In this document: in pieces, positions 33,010-41,021 of the stretch
Position numbering within the stretch: the stretch's first letter is position 1
How the letters are laid out: each line of letters starts with the position of its first letter
Source: DAISJI01 sp964559835
GTDB taxonomy: Bacteria > Acidobacteriota > Terriglobia > Terriglobales > Acidobacteriaceae
Assembly: GCA_964559835.1 (NCBI GenBank)
Contig: CAZLJE010000020.1
Span: forward strand, 1-64,000
Length of the DNA: 64,000 bases
Reading direction: 5' to 3'
Made by a program: the position numbers and the translations under genes
The notes under the pieces: generated by a model
Databases searched by the model: none
What the model was told of the DNA's origin: nothing
What the model saw: only the letters and a program-made list of their open reading frames with translations

Positions 33010-34848
33010 ATGGCCAGCACCGTAACCCGACCCGCTCCGCTGCCGCGGAAGCGATTGACGATTCGCGAGTTACTGCGCCCCCATACGGGGTCGCTGGTCC
33101 TCGGATTCGTCTGCGTACTGGGCGAAGCGGCGGCGAACCTGCTGGAACCCTGGCCGCTCAAGGTCGTTCTCGACCACGTCCTTAGGAATAAGGCCACCAG
33201 CATGCTCGGCTGGATCCACAGGCTGGTCGGCACCGACAGGATCGCGATCCTGAAGTTCGCCTGCCTCGCGGTCATCGTCATCGCTGTCGTCGACGCCATC
33301 TGCTCCTACGGCGAGAAGTACCTTACGACCAGCATGGGGCAGTGGATCACCTACGACCTGCGGCGGGCGATCTACTCCCACGTGCAGCGGCTCTCGCTGG
33401 CGTTCCACGACGAGAAGCGCACCGGCGACCTTATCAGCCGCGTGACCGACGACGTGGATGCCATCCAGAGCTTTATTACGCAAGGCCTGCTCGGTTTGTT
33501 CATCAACCTGCTGACGCTGGTCGGGATGATCGGCGTCATGTTCTACCTCAACTGGAAATTCACGCTGGTGGCGTTGTCAGTCGCTCCGGTGCTGTTCTTC
33601 ATCGTGTTCACCTACACGCGGCGCATCAAGAAGGCGACGCGCGAGGTCCGCAAGAAGGAAGGCGAGATCGTATCGGTCGTCGAAGAGGTGCTTTCGTCGA
33701 TCCGCGTGGTGAAGGCGTTCGCGCGCGAGGACTACGAGGTCAAACGCCTGGAAGAGCAGGGCCTCGAGCAAGTCGAGATCGCGTTGAAAGCGCGCGCGCT
33801 CAAGGCGAAGCTCACGCCGGCGGTGAACATTATCGTCGCCGTCGGGACCTGCCTGGTGCTGTGGTTCGGCGGGCGATTAGCGCTGAGCGGCAGCTTGTCC
33901 TCGGGCTCGCTGGTCGTTTTCATCTGGTACCTCGGCAAGATGTACAAGCCGATGCAGGAATTGTCGAAGCTGACCGACACCTATACGAAAGCGGCGATCG
34001 GATACGAGCGGGTCCAGGAAGTCTTGACGACCGACCGCGAGGTCCGCGACATGCGCGGCGCCAAGGCCGCGCCGCGGTTCAAGGGAGACATCGAATTCGA
34101 CAACGTCTCCTTCGCATACAACGAGGAAACGCCGATCCTGAAGGATGTCAGCTTCAAGGTAGAGGCCGGACAAGTCGCGGCACTGGTTGGGCCTACCGGC
34201 GCCGGAAAGAGCAGCATCATCAGCCTGATCGCGCGTTTCTACGATCCTGACGCCGGCGACATCAAGATCGACGGCAAAGATATCCGCCGCTACAAGCAGA
34301 AATCACTGCGCCACCAGATCAGCTTCGTGCTCCAGGACACGGTGTTGTTCCACGCGCCGTTATGGCAGAACATCGCATACGGCAAGCCGGAAGCGAACCG
34401 GCGGGAGATCGTCAAAGCCGCCGAACTGGCCAACGCCATGGAATTCATCGAAAAGCTCCCGGCGGGGCTCGACACAATGGTCGGCGAACGCGGCGTCACG
34501 CTATCGGGGGGACAGCGGCAGCGCATTGCCATTGCGCGCGCGATCATCCGCAACACGCCTATCCTCATCCTCGACGAGCCTTCTTCCGGGCTGGACGCCG
34601 CCTCCGAGAAGCTGGTCTTCGATGCCCTCGACCAGCTCATGCAAGGGCGAACGACCATCGTCATTGCCCATCGCCTCTCCACGATCCGTTCTGCCGACGC
34701 GATCTTTGTCGTCAACGACGGACAGATCGCTGAGCAAGGCACCCACGAAGAACTGATGAAGCGCGGCGGCATCTACGCCCACCTGCACAACCTGCAGTTC
34801 GACGCCGAGCAGGAAGGTGCAGAGGGTCCGGCGCGGCTCACAGCTTAG
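33010..34848 (+). CDS. ABC exporter, fused membrane and ATPase domains (MsbA-like)
   Basis: 612 residues from ATG 33010. N-terminal transmembrane domain of the type I exporter fold (about 25-315, LTTSMGQWITYDLRRAIYSH). ATPase domain (about 350-590): Walker A GPTGAGKSSIISLIARFYDP, Q-loop SFVLQDTVLFHAPLWQNIAY, signature TLSGGQRQRIAIARAI, Walker B ILILDEPSSGLD and H-loop IAHRLSTI. It probably works as a homodimer exporting a lipid or drug; the substrate is not predictable. Its end overlaps the convergent next gene by 11 bases. Confidence 0.94.
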   Translation: MASTVTRPAPLPRKRLTIRELLRPHTGSLVLGFVCVLGEAAANLLEPWPLKVVLDHVLRNKATSMLGWIHRLVGTDRIAILKFACLAVIVIAVVDAICSYGEKYLTTSMGQWITYDLRRAIYSHVQRLSLAFHDEKRTGDLISRVTDDVDAIQSFITQGLLGLFINLLTLVGMIGVMFYLNWKFTLVALSVAPVLFFIVFTYTRRIKKATREVRKKEGEIVSVVEEVLSSIRVVKAFAREDYEVKRLEEQGLEQVEIALKARALKAKLTPAVNIIVAVGTCLVLWFGGRLALSGSLSSGSLVVFIWYLGKMYKPMQELSKLTDTYTKAAIGYERVQEVLTTDREVRDMRGAKAAPRFKGDIEFDNVSFAYNEETPILKDVSFKVEAGQVAALVGPTGAGKSSIISLIARFYDPDAGDIKIDGKDIRRYKQKSLRHQISFVLQDTVLFHAPLWQNIAYGKPEANRREIVKAAELANAMEFIEKLPAGLDTMVGERGVTLSGGQRQRIAIARAIIRNTPILILDEPSSGLDAASEKLVFDALDQLMQGRTTIVIAHRLSTIRSADAIFVVNDGQIAEQGTHEELMKRGGIYAHLHNLQFDAEQEGAEGPARLTA

Positions 34849-35833
34849 ATAATTCGTTGATGCGCGCCTGCAATACCTGGCTGAATTCCTCGACCTGGTC
34901 CGGCTGATAGCCGGCGGCGCGGAAGGCGTCGTGGATCTGCTGCGGAGTCAGTTGCGCCAGCAATGACGCGATCCACTTTACGTCCTGGCGCGGGATCTTC
35001 CTTCCCAGCCAGCGGGTCCGCATGTCACCAATGAACGAGGGCAGGGCGAAAATGCGGTAGAGCGCCGGATGCGTTGGAAAATTGAAGCTGACGTACTCCG
35101 GAGTCACCTTAGACAGGAACTTCGCGTTCCGGTAATGCTCGATGTTGTTCTTTCCCATCTTCTCGGTGTAGCTCTTTCCGGTCGTGCCGAAGCTTGCGCC
35201 CAGGTCGGTGACGTAATAGATCTCCTGGCCGGTTGCCTTGTCCTTGTAACGCGCGTTGTTGTCGTCCTTCAGGTCCCAGTTGTGGAGCAGGGCCATCATG
35301 ACGCGCAGTCCGTTGAACTCGCGCGTGCCGCGCAACGGGTTATTGCGCCAACTCCACGGTTCGTGTTTCTTTGCTGGTTTGCGCTGGAGCCGCGCCTGGA
35401 GCACGCCTCCCGGCTTCTCAATCCATGCCATGCCGCGCGAAAGCTGCGCGGGCATTCCGTCGACGTGGATCTCATCCACGAAGTAGTTCGTATTGGTGTA
35501 ATACCCCACGGCCCACAACAGGCGCGCGGCGGCGGTCTCCGGACGCGCCTCCACCCCGAGCTTGACCCTCCACTTTTCGCCCCGGCCATCACGGACGTCG
35601 AACTTGGGGCTGGTGCCCTTCTTGTCCTCGCTCTCGAAGCGATACGGCGGCTGCGGCTGGCCGTCCTTTCCCCCGGGGCCATAGAACAAATCGCGGGAAG
35701 GGATGTCGCCGGGGTCGGTCCAGACCACGGCCCTGGACGAGCTGTGTTTCGCCGCATATTCCTGCGGGTGCGCCGGCGCGGGCGACAGAGCGACGCAAGC
35801 GGCCATCATCCAGAGCAATACTTCGCGGACCAT
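34838..35833 (-). CDS. Secreted protein with kinase-like motifs
   Basis: 331 residues. Signal-like N-terminus MVREVLLWMMAACVALSPAP. I do not recognise a family, but motifs in the right order recall the protein-kinase-like fold: Lys91 in EKWRVKLGVEARPETAAARL (Lys followed eight residues later by Glu99, as a VAIK-Lys and helix-C Glu), LLHNWDLKDDNNARY (Asp187-Leu-Lys-x-x-Asn192, like HRDLKPEN) and VTDLGASFG (Asp210, like DFG). There is no obvious glycine-rich loop. HipA/FAM20-like or CotH-like kinases are alternatives. Convergent with the ABC gene. Confidence 0.72.
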   Translation of the reverse strand: MVREVLLWMMAACVALSPAPAHPQEYAAKHSSSRAVVWTDPGDIPSRDLFYGPGGKDGQPQPPYRFESEDKKGTSPKFDVRDGRGEKWRVKLGVEARPETAAARLLWAVGYYTNTNYFVDEIHVDGMPAQLSRGMAWIEKPGGVLQARLQRKPAKKHEPWSWRNNPLRGTREFNGLRVMMALLHNWDLKDDNNARYKDKATGQEIYYVTDLGASFGTTGKSYTEKMGKNNIEHYRNAKFLSKVTPEYVSFNFPTHPALYRIFALPSFIGDMRTRWLGRKIPRQDVKWIASLLAQLTPQQIHDAFRAAGYQPDQVEEFSQVLQARINELSKL

Positions 35834-35860
35834 TCGATCTCCGTATCCCGAACGTTAAAT

Positions 35861-35921
35861 GGTGTACTGGCCGGGCTTGCCTGGCGACACTGTGCCGCCA
35901 GGCAAGCCTGGCTAGTACACC
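35861..35921. repeat. Palindrome of the CAGGCTTGCCTGGCG family, copy 1
   Basis: Arms GGTGTACTGGCCGGGCTTGC... (35861-35886) and CGCCAGGCAAGCCTGGCTAG... (35896-35921) with loop ACACTGTGC. Same core arms and a similar nine-base loop as at 49481-49559. Confidence 0.92.
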
Positions 35922-35985
35922 TTAATGCGAGCTGCTTCTAAAGGGGATGCGTCACACTCGGCCAGAGTTGTGGGCCAAGCTCTAA

Positions 35986-37164
35986 ATGCGCGAAACCCCA
36001 CCATTGGCGCGGTTCCGTGACACGGGTTCCGCAGAATGCATCCAACCAGCACGCGTTGTGGAGGACGCGAGACCGAACTTGAAGCTCATCGTGCAACCCG
36101 GAGACGACGTCCAGCCGCTGGTCAAGGCCATCGAGAAGGCCAAGAAGAGTGTGGAGATCGTGATCTTCCGCTTCGACCGCCAGGAGATCGAGCGCGCGCT
36201 CCAGGACGCGGTGCAGCGCGGCGTGTCCGTCCAGGCCCTCATTGCGTTCACGAATCGTGGCGGCGAGAAGCACCTGCGCGACCTCGAGACGCAGCTCCTC
36301 GCCAAGGGCGTCACCGTGGCCCGCACCGCGGGAGACCTGGTCCGCTATCACGGCAAGATGATGATCGTCGATCGCAGGGAACTCTACCTGCTCGCATTCA
36401 ATTTCACCCATCTTGACATCGAGCACACGCGCAGTTTCGGCATCGTCACGCGCAATCCCAAGCTCGTGCAGGAAGCAGTGAAGTTGTTCGAAGCGGATAG
36501 CAAGCGCCAGGACTACACCGCCGGGTATTCCAAGTTCGTCGTCAGCCCAGTGAACGCACGCAAAGAGCTGGCCGGATTCATCAAGGGCGCGAAGCGGGAG
36601 CTGCTTATCTACGACCCGAAAATCTCCGACAAGGCCATACTTCGGCTGTTGCAAGACCGCGTGAAAGCCGGCGTCAAGGTACGCATCATCGGCAGCGTGG
36701 GGGGCAAGTACCTGGAGTGCCGCAAGCTGGGGCGGCTGCGGCTGCACACGCGCACCATCATTCGCGACCGCAAGCAGGCCTTCGTGGGAAGCCAGAGCCT
36801 GCGGCAGCTGGAACTCGATGCCCGGCGCGAGATCGGGATCATCTTTCGCGACGCCTCCGTAGTTTCGTCCATGGTGCGGATCTTCAACGAAGATTGGAAA
36901 GCCTCGGAAAAATTCGCGGTGAGGCCGCCGAAGATCCAGGTCGATAAAGCCGCGAAGAGGCTGGTCAAGGTAGTGCAGAAAAACCTGCCGCGTCCGGTGG
37001 TCAAGCGGGTCGTGAAAGCCATCAGGAAATCTCCTGCCAAACTGCAGCCGGAACAGGCGGAAAAGGTCGTACGGAAGGCGATCGAGACCTCGGTCAAGGA
37101 AGCGGTGAAAGAGGCGGCCACCGAAGTAGTGAAAGAAGCGGTGGACCAACCCGTGCAGGCCTGA
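35986..37164 (+). CDS. Phospholipase D-like protein with basic helical tail
   Basis: 392 residues if ATG 35986 is used; a TTG start near 36079 behind GGAGG is an alternative that removes 31 residues and opens at LKLIVQPGDDVQPL. Two PLD motifs: YHGKMMIVDRRELYLLAFNF (HxK) and LHTRTIIRDRKQAFVGSQSL (HxR, the Lys replaced by Arg). The tail (about 310-392) is rich in Lys/Val/Ala heptads (VVKRVVKAIRKSPAKLQPEQ), likely amphipathic helices. No signal peptide. Substrate, lipid or nucleic acid, unknown. Confidence 0.82.
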   Translation: MRETPPLARFRDTGSAECIQPARVVEDARPNLKLIVQPGDDVQPLVKAIEKAKKSVEIVIFRFDRQEIERALQDAVQRGVSVQALIAFTNRGGEKHLRDLETQLLAKGVTVARTAGDLVRYHGKMMIVDRRELYLLAFNFTHLDIEHTRSFGIVTRNPKLVQEAVKLFEADSKRQDYTAGYSKFVVSPVNARKELAGFIKGAKRELLIYDPKISDKAILRLLQDRVKAGVKVRIIGSVGGKYLECRKLGRLRLHTRTIIRDRKQAFVGSQSLRQLELDARREIGIIFRDASVVSSMVRIFNEDWKASEKFAVRPPKIQVDKAAKRLVKVVQKNLPRPVVKRVVKAIRKSPAKLQPEQAEKVVRKAIETSVKEAVKEAATEVVKEAVDQPVQA

Positions 37165-37211
37165 GCAGACCGGCATTGCAGGATTGCATCTAAGCCGGGC
37201 AGGAGCAGTTC

Positions 37212-37790
37212 ATGAATCACCGGGCCACCATGGCCATCGCCGGAGCGATCCTGACCGTCACCTTGGCGTCAGTCGCGCAAAGCCGGCCAAGCGAGAAGAA
37301 GGGCTCCAACGACGCGGCCGTGGTGAGCGACTTCGAGGCCCGCGTCGGTCAATATCTACAACAGCGGAAGCAGCAGGCCGGCAGTTTGCCGGGCCCGACC
37401 TCGTCGGCGACGAAGCTCAAGGACAGCAGAGACCAGGTCCGCGCCCGCATCCAGGCGAACCGCTCGGATGCGAAGCAGGGCGACATCTTCACGCCGGACA
37501 TCGCTGTCTACTTCCGCCGGCAGATCGCAAGTGCTTTCGGCGGCGAGCGCGGCGGGCGCGTGCTCACCAGCCTGCGGCACGCCGAGCCGGGAACACAAGC
37601 GCCCGTCCAGATAAACCAGCCTTACCCAGACGGAATACCGTTGCAATCGATGCCGCCAACGTTGCTGTTGAAACTTCCCAAGCTACCGAAGGAATTGCAG
37701 TACCGGATCGTCGGACGAAAGCTGGTGCTGCTCGACATTGAGCCAAACCTCGTCGTCGACATCCTTCCCGACGCGGTGCCAGCCGCATGA
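37212..37790 (+). CDS. Secreted protein of unknown function, coupled to a phosphatase
   Basis: 192 residues, AGGAG upstream of ATG 37212. Signal peptide MNHRATMAIAGAILTVTLAS. Body mostly helical and Gln/Arg-rich (FEARVGQYLQQRKQQAGSLP), with a beta-rich end LPKELQYRIVGRKLVLLDIE. No catalytic motif. Its stop overlaps the phosphatase start by four bases (ATGA), implying a joint role outside the cytoplasm. Confidence 0.7.
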   Translation: MNHRATMAIAGAILTVTLASVAQSRPSEKKGSNDAAVVSDFEARVGQYLQQRKQQAGSLPGPTSSATKLKDSRDQVRARIQANRSDAKQGDIFTPDIAVYFRRQIASAFGGERGGRVLTSLRHAEPGTQAPVQINQPYPDGIPLQSMPPTLLLKLPKLPKELQYRIVGRKLVLLDIEPNLVVDILPDAVPAA

Positions 37791-38683
37791 ACACGAGAAA
37801 GCACGCACCGGTCACGCTTGTTTTGCTGCTTGCCATCACGGCGCTGGCGCAGAACTCGCCGAAAGTCGATGTCAAGCTGCCACTGCAGGCGAAATCCGTG
37901 CGCTTCGCAGTCATCGGCGACAGCGGTACCGGCGAGCGCGAGCAGTACGATATCGCGCGAGAGTTAGAGGCCTACCGGCAGAAAGTGAAATTCGATTTCG
38001 TGATCATGCTCGGCGACAACATCTACGGGTCGCACAACCCCGGAGATTTCGCGAGCAAGTTCGAACAGCCATACAAGCCGCTTCTGGATGCGGGGGTGAA
38101 GTTTTATGCGTCGCTTGGCAACCACGACGATCCCGACACCGAGCGACGCTACAAGCCGTTCAACATGAATGGCGAGCGTTATTACAAGTTCTCGAAGGGC
38201 AACGACGTTGATTTTTTCGTGCTCGACAGCAATTACATGGACCCCACGCAGCTCAAATGGGTGGGCGATCAACTGCAGGCCTCCAAGGCGAAATGGAAGA
38301 TCGCCTACTTCCATCATCCGCTCTACAATTTCGGCAAGCATCACGGGCCCGACGTCGACCTGCGCGCGCAACTCGCGCCGCTATTCCAGAAGTTCGGCGT
38401 GAACGTCGTCTTCTCCGGCCACGAGCATGTGTACGAGCGCATGAAGCCCGTCGACAACATCTATTACTTCGTCATGGGCAGCTCGGGAAAACTGATGAAG
38501 CACGACCTGAACGCGAGCGACCAGATGGTGAAGAGCTTCGACACCGAGCAAGGCTTCATGCTGGTGGAGATTGCCGGCGACGAACTCTACTTCCAGACCA
38601 TCTCTCGTGACGGGCAGACGATCGACTCCGGCAACGTCGCTCGCCAGGCCACGAAAGTGTCGGCCGCCACGGCGACCCAGTAA
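37787..38683 (+). CDS. Secreted metallophosphoesterase (purple acid phosphatase-like)
   Basis: 298 residues with signal peptide (ending near ITALAQ). Five metallophosphatase blocks: VIGDSGTGEREQYDIARELE, FVIMLGDNIYG, YASLGNHDD, IAYFHHPLYNFGKHH and VVFSGHEHVYERM. The spacing and the HEHVYER block fit the tartrate-resistant acid phosphatase type. It removes phosphate from organic esters in the periplasm or outside. Coupled to the gene upstream, convergent with the DUF1259 gene. Confidence 0.92.
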   Translation: MNTRKHAPVTLVLLLAITALAQNSPKVDVKLPLQAKSVRFAVIGDSGTGEREQYDIARELEAYRQKVKFDFVIMLGDNIYGSHNPGDFASKFEQPYKPLLDAGVKFYASLGNHDDPDTERRYKPFNMNGERYYKFSKGNDVDFFVLDSNYMDPTQLKWVGDQLQASKAKWKIAYFHHPLYNFGKHHGPDVDLRAQLAPLFQKFGVNVVFSGHEHVYERMKPVDNIYYFVMGSSGKLMKHDLNASDQMVKSFDTEQGFMLVEIAGDELYFQTISRDGQTIDSGNVARQATKVSAATATQ

Positions 38684-38686
38684 CTT

Positions 38687-39577
38687 CTACTTAGCGGGTT
38701 TCGCCAAATTCGTTTGATCCAGCGCAGCGCGCAGTCCCTTCGCCAGCGTGACCGCGTCGTCGTTCGCCCAGAAGTGCAGGAAGAACAGCCGCGGCGTTTC
38801 CTGCAGCATGTGGTTGTGGACGGCGGTGACCTCGATGCGGTTGTCGCGCAACGCCTTGATCACCGGGTTCACCTCGCTCCCAAGCAGTACGAAATCACCG
38901 GTGATGGCAGCGTGACCATTGCCGGTCGGCTGGAAGTTGATCGCGGTCGCCGTGCCCATCGCAGGCGGAACGTCTGTGCCGTGCTCGTTGATGGTCTCGG
39001 CGCGCGGAACGCTGAACTGAAGGACGCCGCCATTGATTGCGCCCTTCCGTCCGAGAGTGGATTCGATCTGCCCCTGGTCGATATCGAGTTTGGCGGGAGG
39101 GGCGGGCTGTGACGGCGCCGGAGTCTTGGTGAGCGCCAGTGCATCGTGCAATGCGGTCGCAAGCTTCACCGGATCTCCATGACCGGAGATGTGCATGTAC
39201 ATCACGCGCGGGGTCTCGTTGAGCAGATGGTTATGCAGCGCGGTCTGCTCGATCCCCGACTGCTGGAGTTTGAGCATGACCGGCTCGATCTCATCTTCGG
39301 CCAGGACCAAGTCGCCCATGACGATCGCATCCGCGCCCGCTTTCTTGAACGCGAGCCAGGAGCCGAGGGCGAGCGCCGGCTTGATAGCCACTCCACGCAC
39401 GATGACGTGCATGTCGGCGCGCGGCAATCCGAATTTGTAGACGTCTCCGGGCTGCGCGCTGCCTTTGCGTCCCAGCGCATCCTCGACGCCCTTCCAGGCA
39501 GACGAGTCCGTGGCCTGCGCAATGGCCAAAACACTTGAAAGGAAGAGAAGCGTCGCAACACGACACGTAATTTTCAT
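38687..39577 (-). CDS. Secreted DUF1259 (LppY/LpqO-like) protein, two domains
   Basis: 296 residues from ATG 39577 (GAGGTGA upstream). Signal peptide MKITCRVATLLFLSSVLAIA. Two copies of the DUF1259 domain, each with L-G-R-K-G, IVMGDLVLAEDEIEPVM or AITGDFVLLGSEVNPVI, and the metal-binding-like HNHLLNETPRVMYMHISGHG or HNHMLQETPRLFFLHFWAND. The conserved HNH...P-R...H stretch suggests a metal site. Function unknown. Confidence 0.86.
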   Translation of the reverse strand: MKITCRVATLLFLSSVLAIAQATDSSAWKGVEDALGRKGSAQPGDVYKFGLPRADMHVIVRGVAIKPALALGSWLAFKKAGADAIVMGDLVLAEDEIEPVMLKLQQSGIEQTALHNHLLNETPRVMYMHISGHGDPVKLATALHDALALTKTPAPSQPAPPAKLDIDQGQIESTLGRKGAINGGVLQFSVPRAETINEHGTDVPPAMGTATAINFQPTGNGHAAITGDFVLLGSEVNPVIKALRDNRIEVTAVHNHMLQETPRLFFLHFWANDDAVTLAKGLRAALDQTNLAKPAK

Positions 39578-39690
39578 CAATCACCTCGGCGAAGCATGGT
39601 AACCCTGTGGTATGGATGCGGCAAACGGGTGAAAGTTACTGGTGCCGTTGCGTAACGAACGCGCCGAGCCGCGATATCATAGTTGTTTGC

Positions 39691-40476
39691 ATGGTCGGCC
39701 TTCTCACTATCGTCGGCATCGGATTTCTGCTTGGGATGCGCCACGCCACCGACCCCGACCACGTGATCGCCGTCAGCACCATCGTGACCCGCGAGCATGA
39801 CGTCAAGCGGTCGGCGTGGATCGGCGTGGCCTGGGGCATCGGCCACACGCTGACCATCCTCGCCGTCGGCGGCGCGATCATCCTGTTCCGGCTCACGCTG
39901 CCGCCGCGCGTCGGACTCTCCATGGAAATGGCTGTCGCCGTAATGCTGATCTTCCTCGGGCTGAGGAATATGAGTGGGATGTTCAGTAACGTCTCGCCAG
40001 CCCCTGGCAGCATGATGGCAGGCGAGATGCCCTTCGACAAGCTCAGGGCAGGCTCTGCGTTACACGTGCACCAGCACGCGGTACACGCTCACCAGCACGC
40101 CGGCGCCGACGCGCTCGATCGTTGGTTCGCCCGCTTTCGTGCCTACAAGCTCGTTCGCCCGCTGGCGATCGGTATCGTTCACGGGCTGGCGGGCTCGGCG
40201 GCGATTGCGCTGCTCGTGCTGAGCACGATCTCGAACCTGCGCTGGGCCGTGGTTTACCTCGCGGTGTTCGGCTTCGGCACCATCCTCGGCATGATGCTGA
40301 TCACCCTCATGGTCGGCTCGACCTTCGCCTACGGCCAGAAGCGGTTCTCCTCCATGGGCCGTCACGTCGGACTCGCCGCCGGCCTGATCAGCCTTGCGTT
40401 TGGCGTGTTCATCGCCTACCAGATCGGCTTCGTCAATGGCCTCTTCTCCGGCAACGTCACCTGGGTCCCGCGCTGA
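39691..40476 (+). CDS. NicO-type nickel/cobalt transporter-like membrane protein
   Basis: 261 residues from ATG 39691. The HX4DH motif GMRHATDPDHVIAVSTIVTR in the first segment and GVAWGIGHTLTILAVGG mark the NicO/NiCoT superfamily. Six or so segments; the central loop contains a histidine run (LHVHQHAVHAHQHAGAD). Residues GEMPFDKLRAGSAL in that loop come from a known type of repeat (40030-40054). It lies directly before the his operon but in the same direction and separated by a promoter; a link of metal and histidine is only speculation. Confidence 0.8.
   Translation: MVGLLTIVGIGFLLGMRHATDPDHVIAVSTIVTREHDVKRSAWIGVAWGIGHTLTILAVGGAIILFRLTLPPRVGLSMEMAVAVMLIFLGLRNMSGMFSNVSPAPGSMMAGEMPFDKLRAGSALHVHQHAVHAHQHAGADALDRWFARFRAYKLVRPLAIGIVHGLAGSAAIALLVLSTISNLRWAVVYLAVFGFGTILGMMLITLMVGSTFAYGQKRFSSMGRHVGLAAGLISLAFGVFIAYQIGFVNGLFSGNVTWVPR
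40030..40054 (+). repeat. CCCTTCGACAAGCTCAGGGC repeat inside the transporter gene
   Basis: The element encodes PFDKLRAGS in frame. Its partner word CCTGCCCTGAGCGAAGTCGA occurs in nadD at 61722-61744 and encodes FDFAQGRQ. Both are halves of a widespread bacterial repeat. Confidence 0.8.
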
Positions 40477-40479
40477 CCG

Positions 40480-40507
40480 TTGACAAATCCCTCACGTCAC
40501 GTATCCT
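40480..40507 (+). promoter_or_regulatory. Promoter of the histidine operon
   Basis: TTGACA (40480-40485), 16 bases, TATCCT (40502-40507). Transcription would begin near 40514, only about four bases before the leader-peptide ATG at 40518. GTCAC (40496-40500) and GTGAC (40509-40513) flank the -10 as a palindrome and may bind a regulator. Confidence 0.65.
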
Positions 40508-40517
40508 TGTGACAAGC

Positions 40518-40589
40518 ATGAGCACGCTGACCCATCGCCATCACCATCATCACCACGGCGAAAACGCGTCGGCGGAGGCCTGCTTCTAG
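40518..40589 (+). CDS. hisL: Histidine operon leader peptide
   Basis: 23 residues, MSTLTHRHHHHHHGENASAE then ACF, with seven His codons within eight positions (40533-40556). Such a run of control codons before a his operon is the hallmark of attenuation by ribosome stalling. There is no ribosome site; with the promoter at 40480-40507 the transcript is almost leaderless. A stalled ribosome at the His codons leaves 40568-40575 free; a ribosome at the stop (40587-40589) covers it. Confidence 0.9.
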   Translation: MSTLTHRHHHHHHGENASAEACF

Positions 40590-40651
40590 AAGAAAGCAAT
40601 CCTAAGTTCGAAGCCCGCTGACACGAGAGTCGGCGGGCTTTGTGTTTTTTT
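40568..40651 (+). terminator. Histidine attenuator: terminator and competing anti-terminator
   Basis: Terminator: AAGCCCGCTGAC (40611-40622) pairs with GTCGGCGGGCTT (40629-40640), 12 bp with one G-T, loop ACGAGA, then TGTGTTTTTTT. Anti-terminator: GTCGGCGG at 40568-40575, inside the leader peptide gene, is an exact copy of the terminator 3' arm (40629-40636) and can pair with CCGCTGAC (40615-40622) instead. The two structures exclude each other. Confidence 0.88.
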
Positions 40652-40661
40652 GCGAGGAGCT

Positions 40662-41021
40662 ATGAACATCGACTTCGACAAAATGCAGGGGCTGGCGCCG
40701 GCGATCGTGCAGGACGACGCGACCGGCGAAGTCCTGATGCTCGGCTTCATGAACCCCGACGCGCTCCAACTCACCCTGCGCTCCGGCTACGTGACCTTCT
40801 TTAGCCGGACCCGCAACAAGCTCTGGACGAAGGGCGAAACCTCCGGCAACCGGTTGCAGGTCGTTTCGCTTTCCACCGATTGCGACCGGGACACGATCCT
40901 GGCACGCGTCCGCGTCGAAGGCGAAGGCGTCGTTTGCCACGAGGGCACGCGCAGTTGCTTCACGCGTGCGCTGGACTTTCAGGCTGTCGCGGACGAATCC
41001 GTCACCGGAGGCGCGCGATGA
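40662..41021 (+). CDS. hisI: Phosphoribosyl-AMP cyclohydrolase
   Basis: 119 residues from ATG 40662 (GAGGAG at 40654-40659). Third step of histidine synthesis. Core motifs: APAIVQDDATGEVLMLGFMN, TFFSRTRNKLWTKGETSGNR and the zinc/magnesium site STDCDRDTILARVRVEGEGV followed by VCHEGTRSCF. The HisE pyrophosphohydrolase domain often fused to HisI is absent. First gene after the attenuator; overlaps hisG by four bases (ATGA). Confidence 0.96.
   Translation: MNIDFDKMQGLAPAIVQDDATGEVLMLGFMNPDALQLTLRSGYVTFFSRTRNKLWTKGETSGNRLQVVSLSTDCDRDTILARVRVEGEGVVCHEGTRSCFTRALDFQAVADESVTGGAR

Noticed and set aside
35938..37176. 412-codon minus-strand frame opposite the PLD-like gene
   Set aside because: Shadow of a GC-rich gene; no recognisable motif.
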